Below, piece by piece: positions 32,997-41,243 of a stretch of 47,285 bases of DNA; position 1 is the stretch's first letter, and every line of letters begins with the position of its first letter. The translations under genes were made by a program, and so were the position numbers. The notes beneath the pieces were generated by a model. The model was not told the DNA's origin, did not search any database, and saw nothing but the letters and a program-made list of their open reading frames with translations. Source of the stretch: Gemmatimonadota bacterium (GTDB lineage Bacteria; Gemmatimonadota; Gemmatimonadetes; Longimicrobiales; Gaopeijiaceae); contig SHZR01000021.1 in the NCBI GenBank assembly GCA_009692205.1, positions 1 through 47,285 on the forward strand, read 5' to 3'.

Positions 32997-33016
32997 CCAG
33001 TTATGGGGCGTGGAAG

Positions 33017-33028
33017 TTTCAGCTGAAA
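33017..33028. repeat. 12-bp perfect palindrome TTTCAGCTGAAA
   Basis: TTTCAGCTGAAA is its own reverse complement. It lies between the divergent toxin-antitoxin promoter and imuB, about 190 bases upstream of imuB. It could be an operator half-site pair or a remnant of a mobile-element end; no further element sequence is recognised. Confidence 0.45.
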
Positions 33029-33073
33029 ATTGATCGCCGGCGTCCCCCTGACCCTGCTTGCCGACCCTCCGTC

Positions 33074-33112
33074 TTCGGTGTACCTTCGGCATCGTATTCG
33101 GTTTTTATTCGG
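33074..33112 (+). promoter_or_regulatory. Four helically phased TTCGG motifs upstream of imuB
   Basis: TTCGG occurs at 33074, 33085, 33097 and 33108, i.e. at 11, 12 and 11 base spacing, so all four lie on one face of the helix. The last two are inside the longer direct repeat TATTCGGT. Direct-repeat operators of this kind are known for some LexA proteins (GTTC-N7-GTTC in Alphaproteobacteria), but this motif is not that consensus. A regulatory role is inference. Confidence 0.45.
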
Positions 33113-33116
33113 TGTG

Positions 33117-33181
33117 CGATCCCCGGCTCCGAAGCTGAGGGTGCGACGAGGGGTGGGGTGCCACTTCGGAGCCGGGGATCG
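33117..33181. repeat. Perfect 18-bp inverted repeat upstream of imuB
   Basis: CGATCCCCGGCTCCGAAG at 33117-33134 is matched exactly in reverse complement at 33164-33181, around a 29-base spacer. Transcribed, it would form a very stable stem-loop ending 35 bases before the imuB ATG. No T-run follows, so it is not a standard terminator. It could be an attenuator-like leader structure, a protein site, or the ends of a small inserted element. Confidence 0.8.
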
Positions 33182-33216
33182 CTGTCTCCTGCATCCTCGA
33201 ATCGTCCCGTTCCACT

Positions 33217-34641
33217 ATGTCCAAGGCCACATCGGGCGCGCATGGTGTTCCCACCCAACAAGGTCGAGGGTGGGTTCACAGCAGCACGTCCGAGGCATGG
33301 CCCCCTACCACACCCGACAGCAGCTGGGCCTCCGGCCCCGGATCGGGTACCGCGTTCCTCCCCACCACCCCACGCGCATCGACGGGGAGCTGGCAAGCGC
33401 TCTGCCTCTGGCTCCCCACCTTCGAGCTCCGGCTCGAGCTGGTCCGCTCCCCCGAGCTCGACAGCACGTCGGTCGCCCTGCTCGGGTCCGGCGAGAGCAC
33501 GCGCCGCACGATCTGGCAGGTCTCGGAGCGCGCATACGATGCTGGAGTTCGCCCCGGCCAGCTCGTCTCCCAGGCGATATCCCTGTGCACGTCGCTCACG
33601 CTCCTCGAGCCCGACCCCGCCCACTACGACGCCGCCGTGGACACGCTGCTCGAGGTCCTCGGCGAGGTCACACCGATCCTCGAGCCGGCCGGTCGCGGGC
33701 GCGTCTTCCTGGGAATGGACGGCCTCGGCCGGATCTTCGGCTCACCTCCTCGGCTGGTGGATCGCGCGCTCCGCTCGCTCTTCCGCGTATTTCCTGCTCC
33801 CTTGGTCGCGGCGACCCGGGCGGGCATGGCGCCCGGGAAATTCGGCGCCTGGGTCGCCGCAGCGTCGGCCCGGCCGGGCGAGCCCGTCATCGTATCCGAG
33901 GAAGATCTCCCTCGTTTTCTCGGCCGCTGCCCGGTGAGCACGCTTCCCGTCGACCCCCTCGTCGTCGAGCGCCTGGAGCGCCTCGGCATCCGGACGCTCG
34001 GGGAACTCGCGCGCTTCCCGGAGCCCTCACTCGTCGCCCAATTCGGCGAGGACGGGAGGAGCGCGCTCGCCTGGTCGACGGGGCGACGCATCGACCCCGT
34101 GCTGCCTTGGCATCGCCCCAGGCCCATCCGCGTATCGTTGGAGTTCTCGAGTCCGGTGGGGCTCACCGAGACGCTCCACGGAGCACTGGATCGCCTGGTC
34201 GAGCGCGCGCTCTCGCGTCCCGCGCGCCGCGGGCGCAGCGTGACCGGCGTACGGATGGGGGCGCACCTGGAGGGCGGTGGCTCCTGGTTCGTGGAGACGG
34301 TACTCCGTGAGCCCACCGCCACGCGCGAGCGCATCGCTGCGCCCCTGCGCGCGAAGATGGCGATCTCGCCGCCCCCGAAGGCCGTGCAGACGCTCCTGCT
34401 CGAGCTCACGCACTTCGGCCCCCCGAGTGCGCAGACCGAGCTCTTCGACCGCAAGGAGGGGAGCGGCCGCGAGGCGGGTGGGCACGAGCTGGCCCAGGGT
34501 GAGGTTCCGCCCTCGCTTCGTGACGCCGTGAAGGAGCTCAAGCTCCGACTCGGGGACTCGCCGCTCTACCGAGTGGTCGAAATCGACCCGTGGTCGCGGA
34601 TCCCCGAGCGACGCCACGCGCTCCTCAGTTTCGATCCATAG
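33217..34641 (+). CDS. imuB: ImuB-like Y-family DNA polymerase homolog (damage-tolerance protein)
   Basis: The recognisable core begins at about residue 60 (ALCLWLPTFELRLE); the first 59 residues (Ser/Thr/Pro-rich) may not be translated. It continues with ERAYDAGVRPGQLVSQA, GRVFLGMDGLGRIFG, a fingers/thumb segment and the helix-hairpin-helix LERLGIRTLGELARFP. The catalytic acidic motifs of Pol IV are lacking (no D-x-D-x-F at the start; GMDG where DE is expected), as in ImuB. QTELF at 406-410 resembles a beta-clamp-binding motif. In the known pathway ImuB links the clamp, ImuA and DnaE2; neither partner gene is adjacent here. 474 residues, TAG stop. Confidence 0.88.
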   Translation: MSKATSGAHGVPTQQGRGWVHSSTSEAWPPTTPDSSWASGPGSGTAFLPTTPRASTGSWQALCLWLPTFELRLELVRSPELDSTSVALLGSGESTRRTIWQVSERAYDAGVRPGQLVSQAISLCTSLTLLEPDPAHYDAAVDTLLEVLGEVTPILEPAGRGRVFLGMDGLGRIFGSPPRLVDRALRSLFRVFPAPLVAATRAGMAPGKFGAWVAAASARPGEPVIVSEEDLPRFLGRCPVSTLPVDPLVVERLERLGIRTLGELARFPEPSLVAQFGEDGRSALAWSTGRRIDPVLPWHRPRPIRVSLEFSSPVGLTETLHGALDRLVERALSRPARRGRSVTGVRMGAHLEGGGSWFVETVLREPTATRERIAAPLRAKMAISPPPKAVQTLLLELTHFGPPSAQTELFDRKEGSGREAGGHELAQGEVPPSLRDAVKELKLRLGDSPLYRVVEIDPWSRIPERRHALLSFDP

Positions 34642-34649
34642 TTCGACCC

Positions 34650-34928
34650 GTGAGCCCCGAGCGTCACGAACGCCCCAGGCTGAAACCGCTGGGGAAGCCG
34701 CTGGTCGTGACCGTGCGCACCGACGAGCACGGCGAGCCCGTCCACGTGCGACTCCCCGGCAAGACCGCACGCCGCGTCGAGGTCGTGCGCGAGCGCTGGC
34801 GTATCGACGACGAGTGGTGGCGCGAGCTCATCTCCCGGGAGTACTTGGCCGTCGTCCTCGACGATGGGCGCGCGCTCACGCTCTATCACGACCTGTCGGA
34901 CGGGCTCTGGTATGCGCAGAAAGAGTGA
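34650..34928 (+). CDS. DUF6504-like small protein linked to imuB
   Basis: 92 residues from a GTG nine bases after the imuB stop. The recognisable part is VRERWRIDDEWWRELISREYLAVVLDDG followed by LTLYHDLSDGLWYAQKE, matching the small family (DUF6504) encoded beside imuB and dnaE2 in several phyla. It is Arg/Trp-rich and has no enzymatic motif. Repeated linkage suggests a role in the mutasome, but this is inference from gene context. Confidence 0.75.
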   Translation: MSPERHERPRLKPLGKPLVVTVRTDEHGEPVHVRLPGKTARRVEVVRERWRIDDEWWRELISREYLAVVLDDGRALTLYHDLSDGLWYAQKE

Positions 34929-34986
34929 AGCTCGTCACCCGTGCCGAGAGCCTTGTTGGGGCCCGCGATTCGGACGACGATTGGGT

Positions 34987-36585
34987 ATGCGCCTTCCCTT
35001 GTTGCCCCCCGAAGTCGAGATCGAACTCGGGCTCGACGAGGCCGACGACGACGAGACCATCCGCCGAAAAGCGGCGCGCCGGATCGGCGTCAACCCGGCC
35101 GACCTCGCCGGGCTCACGCTCCGCAAACGGTCCATCGACGCGCGACGCGGCCGGGTGGTGTTCCGGCTCCTTCTCGAGGTGGACCCGGAGCCGCATGAGC
35201 TGGGCACGCCCCATCCCGTCGACGTGGATCGTCTCGGCCGGGTCATCGTCGTCGGAGACGGGCCCGCGGGGTTGTTCTGCGCCTACGAACTCGCGCGCCG
35301 CGGTATCGGCTGCACGGTCGTGGACCGTGGCAAGACGGTTCAGCCTCGGCGCCGCGACCTCCGCGGACTGAACCAGTTGGGTGTCGTCGACGCGGACAGC
35401 AACTACTGCTTTGGCGAGGGCGGAGCGGGCACGTACAGCGACGGCAAGCTCTACACGCGGTCCCACAAGCGCGGTGACTGCCGCGACGTGCTCGAGGTGC
35501 TGGCGCTGCACGGGGCGCCCGGGTCGATACTGACCGACGCCCGCCCCCACATCGGCAGCAACAAGCTACCCAGAGTCGTCACGGCGATCCGGGAGCGCCT
35601 GGAACGGCACGGGGTGACGTTCCGCTTCGGCGCCCGGGTCGTGGCGTTGCTGACACGGGACCAGGGGGCAACGCGTCATGTGACCGGTGTTCGACTCGAG
35701 TCCGGTGAGGAACTGGGGGCCGACGCGGTGGTGCTTGCTACGGGGCACTCGGCCCGTGACGTCTTTCACATGCTCCTCGACGCCGGCGTCCCGCTCCAGC
35801 CGAAGGCGTTCGCGCTAGGGGTTCGCATCGAGCACCCTCAGCCCCTCATCAATCGCGCCCAGTACGGCCCACGCGCCGAGCACCCGAAACTGCCCAACGC
35901 GGCTTACAAGTTGGCGCTCACCGAGTCAGGACGAGGCGTCTTCAGCTTCTGTATGTGCCCAGGTGGATTCATCGTCCCCGCGTCCACGAGCCCGGGCGAG
36001 CTCGTCCTCAACGGCATGAGTCTCTCCCGCCGCGACTCTCCTTATGCCAACTCGGGGCTGGTGGTCGCCATCGAGGTGGAGGATACGCTCCGAGCAGGCT
36101 TCAGCGGGCCGCTGGCGGGCCTCGAGCTACAGCGCCGCATTGAGGAGGGGGCGTGGCAAGCAGGAGGGGGCGGGCTGCGGGCTCCGGCCACCCGAGCCAC
36201 CGACTTCGTGGCCGGGCGGGCTTCGACCACCGTGCCCGCGACGAGCTACCAGCCGGGGCTGGCCGCCGGAAACGTCGGGGACGTGCTCGACCGGGTCGGA
36301 CTCGGACTCTCGGAACGGATACGCCGCGCGCTCCACGTCTTCGATAAACAGATACGCGGATACGTGAGCGAAGAAGCAGTCCTCGTCGGCGTCGAGTCGC
36401 GAACGAGCTCACCCGTGCGCGTGCCCAGAGACAAGGAACGACTCACGAGCCCAGATCTCGAGGGGCTCTACCCGTGCGGCGAGGGAGCCGGGTACGCGGG
36501 TGGCATCATGAGCGCCGCCATGGACGGCATCGGCGTTGCGCGTGCGATCGCGAACACCGTCGCGTCAGCTTGCAGATCTACGTGA
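34987..36585 (+). CDS. FAD-dependent dehydrogenase (COG2509-like)
   Basis: 532 residues. An N-terminal domain of about 85 residues (KAARRIGVNPADLAGLTLRK) precedes the dinucleotide-binding motif VIVVGDGPAGLFCAYELARRG at residues 86-106. Then come SNYCFGEGGAGTYSDGKLYTR, LATGHSARDVFHMLLDAGV and CMCPGGFIVPA. The C-terminal FAD segment is LYPCGEGAGYAGGIMSAAMDGIGVARAI. This matches the uncharacterised FAD-dependent dehydrogenase group COG2509; the substrate is unknown. The ATG at 34987 is the family start. It lies between the DUF6504-like gene and recX on the same strand. Confidence 0.9.
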   Translation: MRLPLLPPEVEIELGLDEADDDETIRRKAARRIGVNPADLAGLTLRKRSIDARRGRVVFRLLLEVDPEPHELGTPHPVDVDRLGRVIVVGDGPAGLFCAYELARRGIGCTVVDRGKTVQPRRRDLRGLNQLGVVDADSNYCFGEGGAGTYSDGKLYTRSHKRGDCRDVLEVLALHGAPGSILTDARPHIGSNKLPRVVTAIRERLERHGVTFRFGARVVALLTRDQGATRHVTGVRLESGEELGADAVVLATGHSARDVFHMLLDAGVPLQPKAFALGVRIEHPQPLINRAQYGPRAEHPKLPNAAYKLALTESGRGVFSFCMCPGGFIVPASTSPGELVLNGMSLSRRDSPYANSGLVVAIEVEDTLRAGFSGPLAGLELQRRIEEGAWQAGGGGLRAPATRATDFVAGRASTTVPATSYQPGLAAGNVGDVLDRVGLGLSERIRRALHVFDKQIRGYVSEEAVLVGVESRTSSPVRVPRDKERLTSPDLEGLYPCGEGAGYAGGIMSAAMDGIGVARAIANTVASACRST

Positions 36586-36592
36586 AATACTC

Positions 36593-37318
36593 ATGATTCT
36601 CGACATGCGAGCCACCTCACTGAGCTTGCCCACGCCCCGTATCACACGCGTCGAGCCCATCGGCCCTCGGGGGCTCACCGTCCGCGTGCACCTCGACGAG
36701 GGCGACCCCCTCGAGGTGATGCTCGAGGCGCTCGAGTTCAGCCGCCTGGGCTCCGGCGACGTGCTCTCGGCCGACGCGCGCACACGCCTCCTCGACGCCG
36801 ACGCCGACATCCGGGTCCGGGAGGCCGCGCTCACCCTGCTGTCCTACCGAGCCCGCACGCGGCAGGAGCTCAGACGGAAGCTCCGCGGCAAGAGATTCGA
36901 TCCCGCGCGCATCGACGCCTGCCTCGCGCGGCTCGAGGAGAGGGGACTGCTGTGTGATGCCGCCGTCGCGGCCGCGTTCGTGCGGGACCGGCTGCGGCTG
37001 CGGCCGAGCGGACGCACCAGGCTCGCGTCCGAGCTGCGCGCCAAGGGCGTCGAGGCCGAGGTCGCGCAGGAGACCATCGCGCTGGTCTTCGAGGACGAGG
37101 AGGTGAGCGACACGGACCTGGCCCGCGGGGCCGCCGAGGCGTGGCTCGCGAGACAGCCATCCCAGGTGTCGAGCGCGCTCGCGAGCCGGACACACACGCC
37201 CGCGAGCGGGAAGGCGAAGCGGCGCCTCTATGGGTACCTCACGCGCCGTGGGTTCCGCGGCGATGCCATGCACGCCGCCCTGGTGCACGCCGAGGCGCTC
37301 GCGGCCGAACGGCCATAG
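36593..37318 (+). CDS. recX: RecX-family regulator of RecA
   Basis: About 241 residues with three-helix RecX repeats: AALTLLSYRARTRQELRRKLRGK, IDACLARLEERGLLCDAAVAAAFVRDRL, GRTRLASELRAKGVEAEVAQE and KRRLYGYLTRRGFRGDAMHAAL. RecX binds and modulates RecA filaments. The start may be the ATG at 36593 or 36605. It is not next to recA here but follows imuB and the FAD gene, so several DNA-damage functions are clustered. Confidence 0.88.
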   Translation: MILDMRATSLSLPTPRITRVEPIGPRGLTVRVHLDEGDPLEVMLEALEFSRLGSGDVLSADARTRLLDADADIRVREAALTLLSYRARTRQELRRKLRGKRFDPARIDACLARLEERGLLCDAAVAAAFVRDRLRLRPSGRTRLASELRAKGVEAEVAQETIALVFEDEEVSDTDLARGAAEAWLARQPSQVSSALASRTHTPASGKAKRRLYGYLTRRGFRGDAMHAALVHAEALAAERP

Positions 37319-37346
37319 GCGCCAAGCTGGCCGGCCGTTGTTCGCT

Positions 37347-37886
37347 CTACTTTACTTTCATGTACTCGAGCAGGGCCCGCTTGCCGGCCTCGGACGAGGT
37401 CATGAACTCGTGGCCCTGGTTCGAGCGCCCCGGCTCGCGCGTGTCGTACAGGAACGGCCTCGACCAGGGCTCGTACCCGTCCGGGTAGACGTACGTCCCA
37501 GCCTCGTCGATCTCGCCCGCGATGCCCACGAACTCGTAGTCCAGCGCGTGCCCGCCTATCCAGAAGCGCTCCGGACGGTCCTCTGCGTGCAGCAGGTGCC
37601 AGAGCGTCGGCACGGATCCGTTGTGCAGATACGGAGCGGTCGCCCAGATGCCGCCGAGGTCCGGAGCGACGTACCCCGAGGACGCGGCTGCCTCGATGAG
37701 CTCGTCGTATCCGATCTGACCCATCAGTCGGAGCGACGTGCTGTCCACGGTGCCCCACCGCACGGTGTCGGTGAGCATGCGGTCCTGCGCCACGAAGCGG
37801 TTGGGGTGCGCCAGGAGATGGGAAGCCACCACGTCGTCGCCATACGATCCGTGACAGGACGCGCATGCCTCCGCGTAAATGACACG
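37347..37886 (-). pseudogene. c-type cytochrome, C-terminal fragment
   Basis: The frame carries one haem motif, CASCH (about 37852-37866), followed by GSYGDDVVASHLLAHPNRF, a segment GGIWATAPYLHNGSVPTLWHLL typical of diheme cytochrome c peroxidase/RoxA-like proteins, and a proper C-terminus (ALLEYMKVK). No start or signal peptide is present. At about 37886 it runs into the membrane-protein gene in a different frame. The N-terminal half and one haem site appear deleted. Confidence 0.75.
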
Positions 37887-38214
37887 CGCCGGCGAGCACG
37901 GCCGCCCCGACGAGCGCCGTCATCCAGTTCGCGGTCCTGCGCGAGAACATCAGGTAGACGGTGCCCTGCGCGAGTGGCGCCCCACCGAGAAGCGCACCCG
38001 AGATGTACCAGGCACGGAAGACCATCTCGTTCCAACCGAAGAGCGTGGTCAGGGATTCCGTCAGCGTGCCGAGTCCGTAGACCACGATCCCGAGCGACCA
38101 CCAGAACAAGTGCGGCGCCGGCCTTCGGCTCCGCCAGCGCTGGAACACGATCGGCGCGAACGCGACCGTGAGCAGCGTGGTCGCAATCGGGATGTGGTGG
38201 ACGAACGTCTGCAT
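37887..38214 (-). pseudogene. Multi-helix membrane protein, N-terminal fragment
   Basis: ATG at 38214 starts MQTFVHHIPIATTLLTVAFAPIVF, then HLFWWSLGIVVYGLGTL, VFRAWYISGALLGGAPLAQGTVYL and MTALVGAAVLAGA: about four membrane helices. Just after the last one the homology ends and cytochrome sequence begins in another frame; the frame stays open only by chance. The family is not recognised. It lies 46 bases downstream of the TonB receptor gene, so the original operon was receptor, membrane protein, cytochrome. Confidence 0.65.
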
Positions 38215-38260
38215 CAGCGAGGAGCGACGGGGGCGGCCGAGCCGCCCCCGTCCGCCCGAA

Positions 38261-40435
38261 TCAGAACGTCATGTCCCAGCTGATCGTCAGGTTGCGCTTC
38301 GGCTCCGGACGGAAGAACGACCCGTTCGCAGTCTCGGCGTAGAGCTCGTCGGTGAGGTTGCCGACCGCGAGCGTCAGCCCGTGTGTCAGCCTGCCGGTCT
38401 CGACGAGCCGAATGCCTCCCCGAATCCCGTGCACGACGAACGAGGGCAGCATGGCGCCGAGGGGGTTGCCCGATCCGAGCGCAACGTCCTTCTGCTCGCC
38501 GCTGTAGCGCGTCTCCCACTCGCCCCAGAAGCGCCCGTCCGGAGCCCGATACCCGGCCCGACCCGTGATCTTCGTCGAATAGCTCTCACCGACGGGGTTC
38601 TGCGGGTCGATCTTGTCTTCCGCGTCGAGCGTCGCGAACGACCCGCCGAGGCCGAATCCACTCGCCAGACGCACGTCCGCGTTCACCTCGACGCCCTTGA
38701 TGCGGATCTTATCGACATTGACGTTCTGATAGGTGCGGAGTCCGGCCGTCCGAATCGTGTCGCCGGTCGCACCCAGAACGGGTTCACCGCGGATGCCGTC
38801 CGACACCTCGTTGCGGAAATAGAACCACTCGATGTGCAGCAGCTCGTCTTGGTAGCGGGCACCCAGGTCGTAGTTGAAGCTCGTCTCGGCCTTCAGGTCC
38901 TGACTGGCCCTTTGGTACGCGTTGGCCTCCGGCACGGCCCCGTCGAAGAAGAGCTCGACCAGATTCGGTGAGCGGAAGCCGCGCCCGACGGACCCGATGA
39001 GCTGCACGCCCTCCGTCACCTCGAACATCGCGTTCAAGGCACCCACCACCGTGCTGTTGGACTCGGAGGTCGGCGTGTTGCCGAGCGCGTCGGTGACGCG
39101 CGTGTCCGCGGAGACGTTCTGATAGCGTCCGCCCGCCACCAGCGAGACCCGCTCGACGACGTCGATCTCGCCCTGCACGAAGGCGCCGAGGCTCGTGAAC
39201 TGCGCATGTGGAATCGACGGGGCTATGGACGTGCGCACAATCGGTGGTCCGAAGCCGGTGATGCGCGACGTGTTGTTGTCCCTGCCCTCCGAATTGTCCT
39301 GGAAGCCGTCGACGCCGTAGGTGAGCGCCAGTTCGCCTGCGACCAGCTTACGCGCTTCCGCTCGCAGACCGTAGGTCCGGATGTCCGTGAAGTTCTTGTT
39401 GTCGAGGGTCAGGCCAGCGGTCGGCGTGAACGGGATGTAGGCACCGAACAGGAGATCACGCTCGTTGTCCTGACCGTACACGGTGAGGCTGACCTCTTGG
39501 GCCAGCGGATTCGTGAGGGATCGAGCCCGGAGCCCGCCCGACATCTTGGTGAAGCGCTGCTTGGGATACAGGATCTCGATCTCGGCGTCCCCGGGGTTGT
39601 AATCGTCGGGATGGACGAACCCGAAGCCGGTGTCGTCCGCCGAGTAGGCCTCGACCTTCGCGAACACACCGATCGACTCGGAGACGTCCCAACCGAAGCG
39701 CGTATCGAACGTCCGGTCTTCCACGCCCGAGTGGAGCACCTCGACGTCATTGGCGAGGGTGATGCCGCCGAAGGCGCCCGCCGGCGCCTCGTACGTCCCG
39801 GCGTTGCGCCAGGTCCCGCCCCCCTGGAACGAGAAGGCGCCGCCGCGACCCTCGAAGCGGAGGGATGCCTTGCTCTGCGAGGCGGCCGACCCAAACAGAT
39901 ACGACGCCGAGCCCCTCGAGCCCTCTTGAACACGCGTCTCCGTGATGATGTTGACGACGCCGCCGATCGCGTCCGATCCGTAGAGGACGGATGCGGGTCC
40001 GCGCACCACCTCGACCTGCTCGATCGCGCCGAGATCCACGAGCGCCGGCAGCTCACCGAAGTCGCGCTGCCTGCGCGTGTTGTTCATGCGGAGGCCGTCC
40101 TCAAGCAGCAGGATGCGCTGGCCGCCCTGCCCTCGGATCTGCGGGCGCACTTGGCTGACGCCGACGCCCGTCACGTCGAGCCCCGGAAGCGTACGGAACA
40201 GGTCCGAGACCGTATTCGGGACCCGCTCGATGAAGTCGCGCCGCTGCATCACGGAGATCGGCGTGGGGCTGTTCGAGAGCGCCCGCGGACCACGAGTGGC
40301 GGTCACGACCACGGGATCCACGATGTACACGGAGTCGGGATCAGGGAGCGCCTGGTTCTGCGCAGAGGCGGCCAGGGGTCCGAGAGCAAACAGGGCAGCG
40401 GTAGCGGCAACGGCCGCGCGGACTACGGACATCAT
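38261..40435 (-). CDS. TonB-dependent outer-membrane receptor
   Basis: 724 residues. Signal peptide to ASAQ (about 26), then a TonB-box-like DPVVVTATRG. The plug domain contains VSDLFRTLPGLDVTGVG, RPQIRGQGGQRILLLEDG, IEQVEVVRGPASVLYGSDAIGGVVNIIT. The barrel includes GSVGRGFRSPNLVELFFDG, and the last strand ends in SWDMTF, with terminal Phe for BAM recognition. It resembles BtuB/FepA-type vitamin or siderophore receptors; the ligand cannot be told. The downstream partner genes (membrane protein, cytochrome) are damaged. Confidence 0.94.
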   Translation of the reverse strand: MMSVVRAAVAATAALFALGPLAASAQNQALPDPDSVYIVDPVVVTATRGPRALSNSPTPISVMQRRDFIERVPNTVSDLFRTLPGLDVTGVGVSQVRPQIRGQGGQRILLLEDGLRMNNTRRQRDFGELPALVDLGAIEQVEVVRGPASVLYGSDAIGGVVNIITETRVQEGSRGSASYLFGSAASQSKASLRFEGRGGAFSFQGGGTWRNAGTYEAPAGAFGGITLANDVEVLHSGVEDRTFDTRFGWDVSESIGVFAKVEAYSADDTGFGFVHPDDYNPGDAEIEILYPKQRFTKMSGGLRARSLTNPLAQEVSLTVYGQDNERDLLFGAYIPFTPTAGLTLDNKNFTDIRTYGLRAEARKLVAGELALTYGVDGFQDNSEGRDNNTSRITGFGPPIVRTSIAPSIPHAQFTSLGAFVQGEIDVVERVSLVAGGRYQNVSADTRVTDALGNTPTSESNSTVVGALNAMFEVTEGVQLIGSVGRGFRSPNLVELFFDGAVPEANAYQRASQDLKAETSFNYDLGARYQDELLHIEWFYFRNEVSDGIRGEPVLGATGDTIRTAGLRTYQNVNVDKIRIKGVEVNADVRLASGFGLGGSFATLDAEDKIDPQNPVGESYSTKITGRAGYRAPDGRFWGEWETRYSGEQKDVALGSGNPLGAMLPSFVVHGIRGGIRLVETGRLTHGLTLAVGNLTDELYAETANGSFFRPEPKRNLTISWDMTF

Positions 40436-40577
40436 CGTATCTCCACGAATGGGTGGGCGCCGGGACAGCGCCCGGGTTCCGAAACGAGCGGGAACCTAGG
40501 CGGGGAGCCGACCGCAAGGAATTCGGAGATCTACGTCAGCCGGGATCGGGGAAAACACCTAGGGACGCACAAGGCCC

Positions 40578-41243
40578 TCATATCACCGACTTGTCGAGCC
40601 CATGCTCCACGACGAAGCGGGTCAGGCCCGCCACGCTCCGGATGCGCAGCTTGGCCATCACGCGCTCCCTGTGCGTCTCCACGGTGCGCGGCGAGATCCC
40701 GAGGTCCTCGGCGATGCCCCGGTTGGTCTTGCCCTGCGCCACGAGGACCAGCACCTCAACCTCGCGCGCCGTGAGGGAGTCGATCCGACTACGCCGCTGC
40801 TCCCGCTCGATCTCCTCCCGCAGACCCACACCCAGTTGGTGCGTGACACGGGCGCTGAAGTACTCCCGACCCTCGTAGATCGCAGTGAGCGCGGCGCGGA
40901 GCTCGGCGGGCGTCACGTCCTTGAGCACGTAGCCGTCGGCGCCCGCGCGGACGGCCTCGAGCACGTACTCGGGCTCGTCGTGCATCGAGAGCAGGAGGAC
41001 GCGCACGCCGCTTCCCGCGTCACGCAGCGCGCTGGCGACCTCGAGGCCCGTCTTGCCCGGCATCGTGACGTCCAGCACGACCACGTCGGGGTGGTGGGCT
41101 TCGGTCAGCGCCAATGCTTGATCCCCGTTCTCCGCCTCGGCCACGACCTCGAGACCCTCGACCTCCTCGAGCACGCCGCGGATGCCCTGGCGGACCACCG
41201 CGTGGTCGTCGGCGATGACGACGCGAATCACCTCGGCGCTCAC
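40578..41243 (-). CDS. NarL/FixJ-type response regulator
   Basis: 221 residues. Receiver domain with acidic pair ADD (11-13), phosphoacceptor D58 in VVVLDVTMPG and lysine in DGYVLKDVTP. The C-terminal LuxR helix-turn-helix is LTAREVEVLVLVAQGKTNRGIAEDLGISPRTVETHRERVMAKL. The start overlaps the kinase stop by four bases, so the two form a two-component pair. The target genes are unknown; the TonB receptor gene lies next downstream but 142 bases away. Confidence 0.95.
   Translation of the reverse strand: MSAEVIRVVIADDHAVVRQGIRGVLEEVEGLEVVAEAENGDQALALTEAHHPDVVVLDVTMPGKTGLEVASALRDAGSGVRVLLLSMHDEPEYVLEAVRAGADGYVLKDVTPAELRAALTAIYEGREYFSARVTHQLGVGLREEIEREQRRSRIDSLTAREVEVLVLVAQGKTNRGIAEDLGISPRTVETHRERVMAKLRIRSVAGLTRFVVEHGLDKSVI

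Noticed and set aside
33011-33055. IS21-type terminal remnant before imuB
   Set aside because: The palindrome region is reminiscent of such ends from memory only; no transposase fragment or second end is present.
33217-34641. Active translesion polymerase (Pol IV)
   Set aside because: The acidic catalytic motifs of Y-family polymerases are absent; the protein fits ImuB, which is not catalytic.
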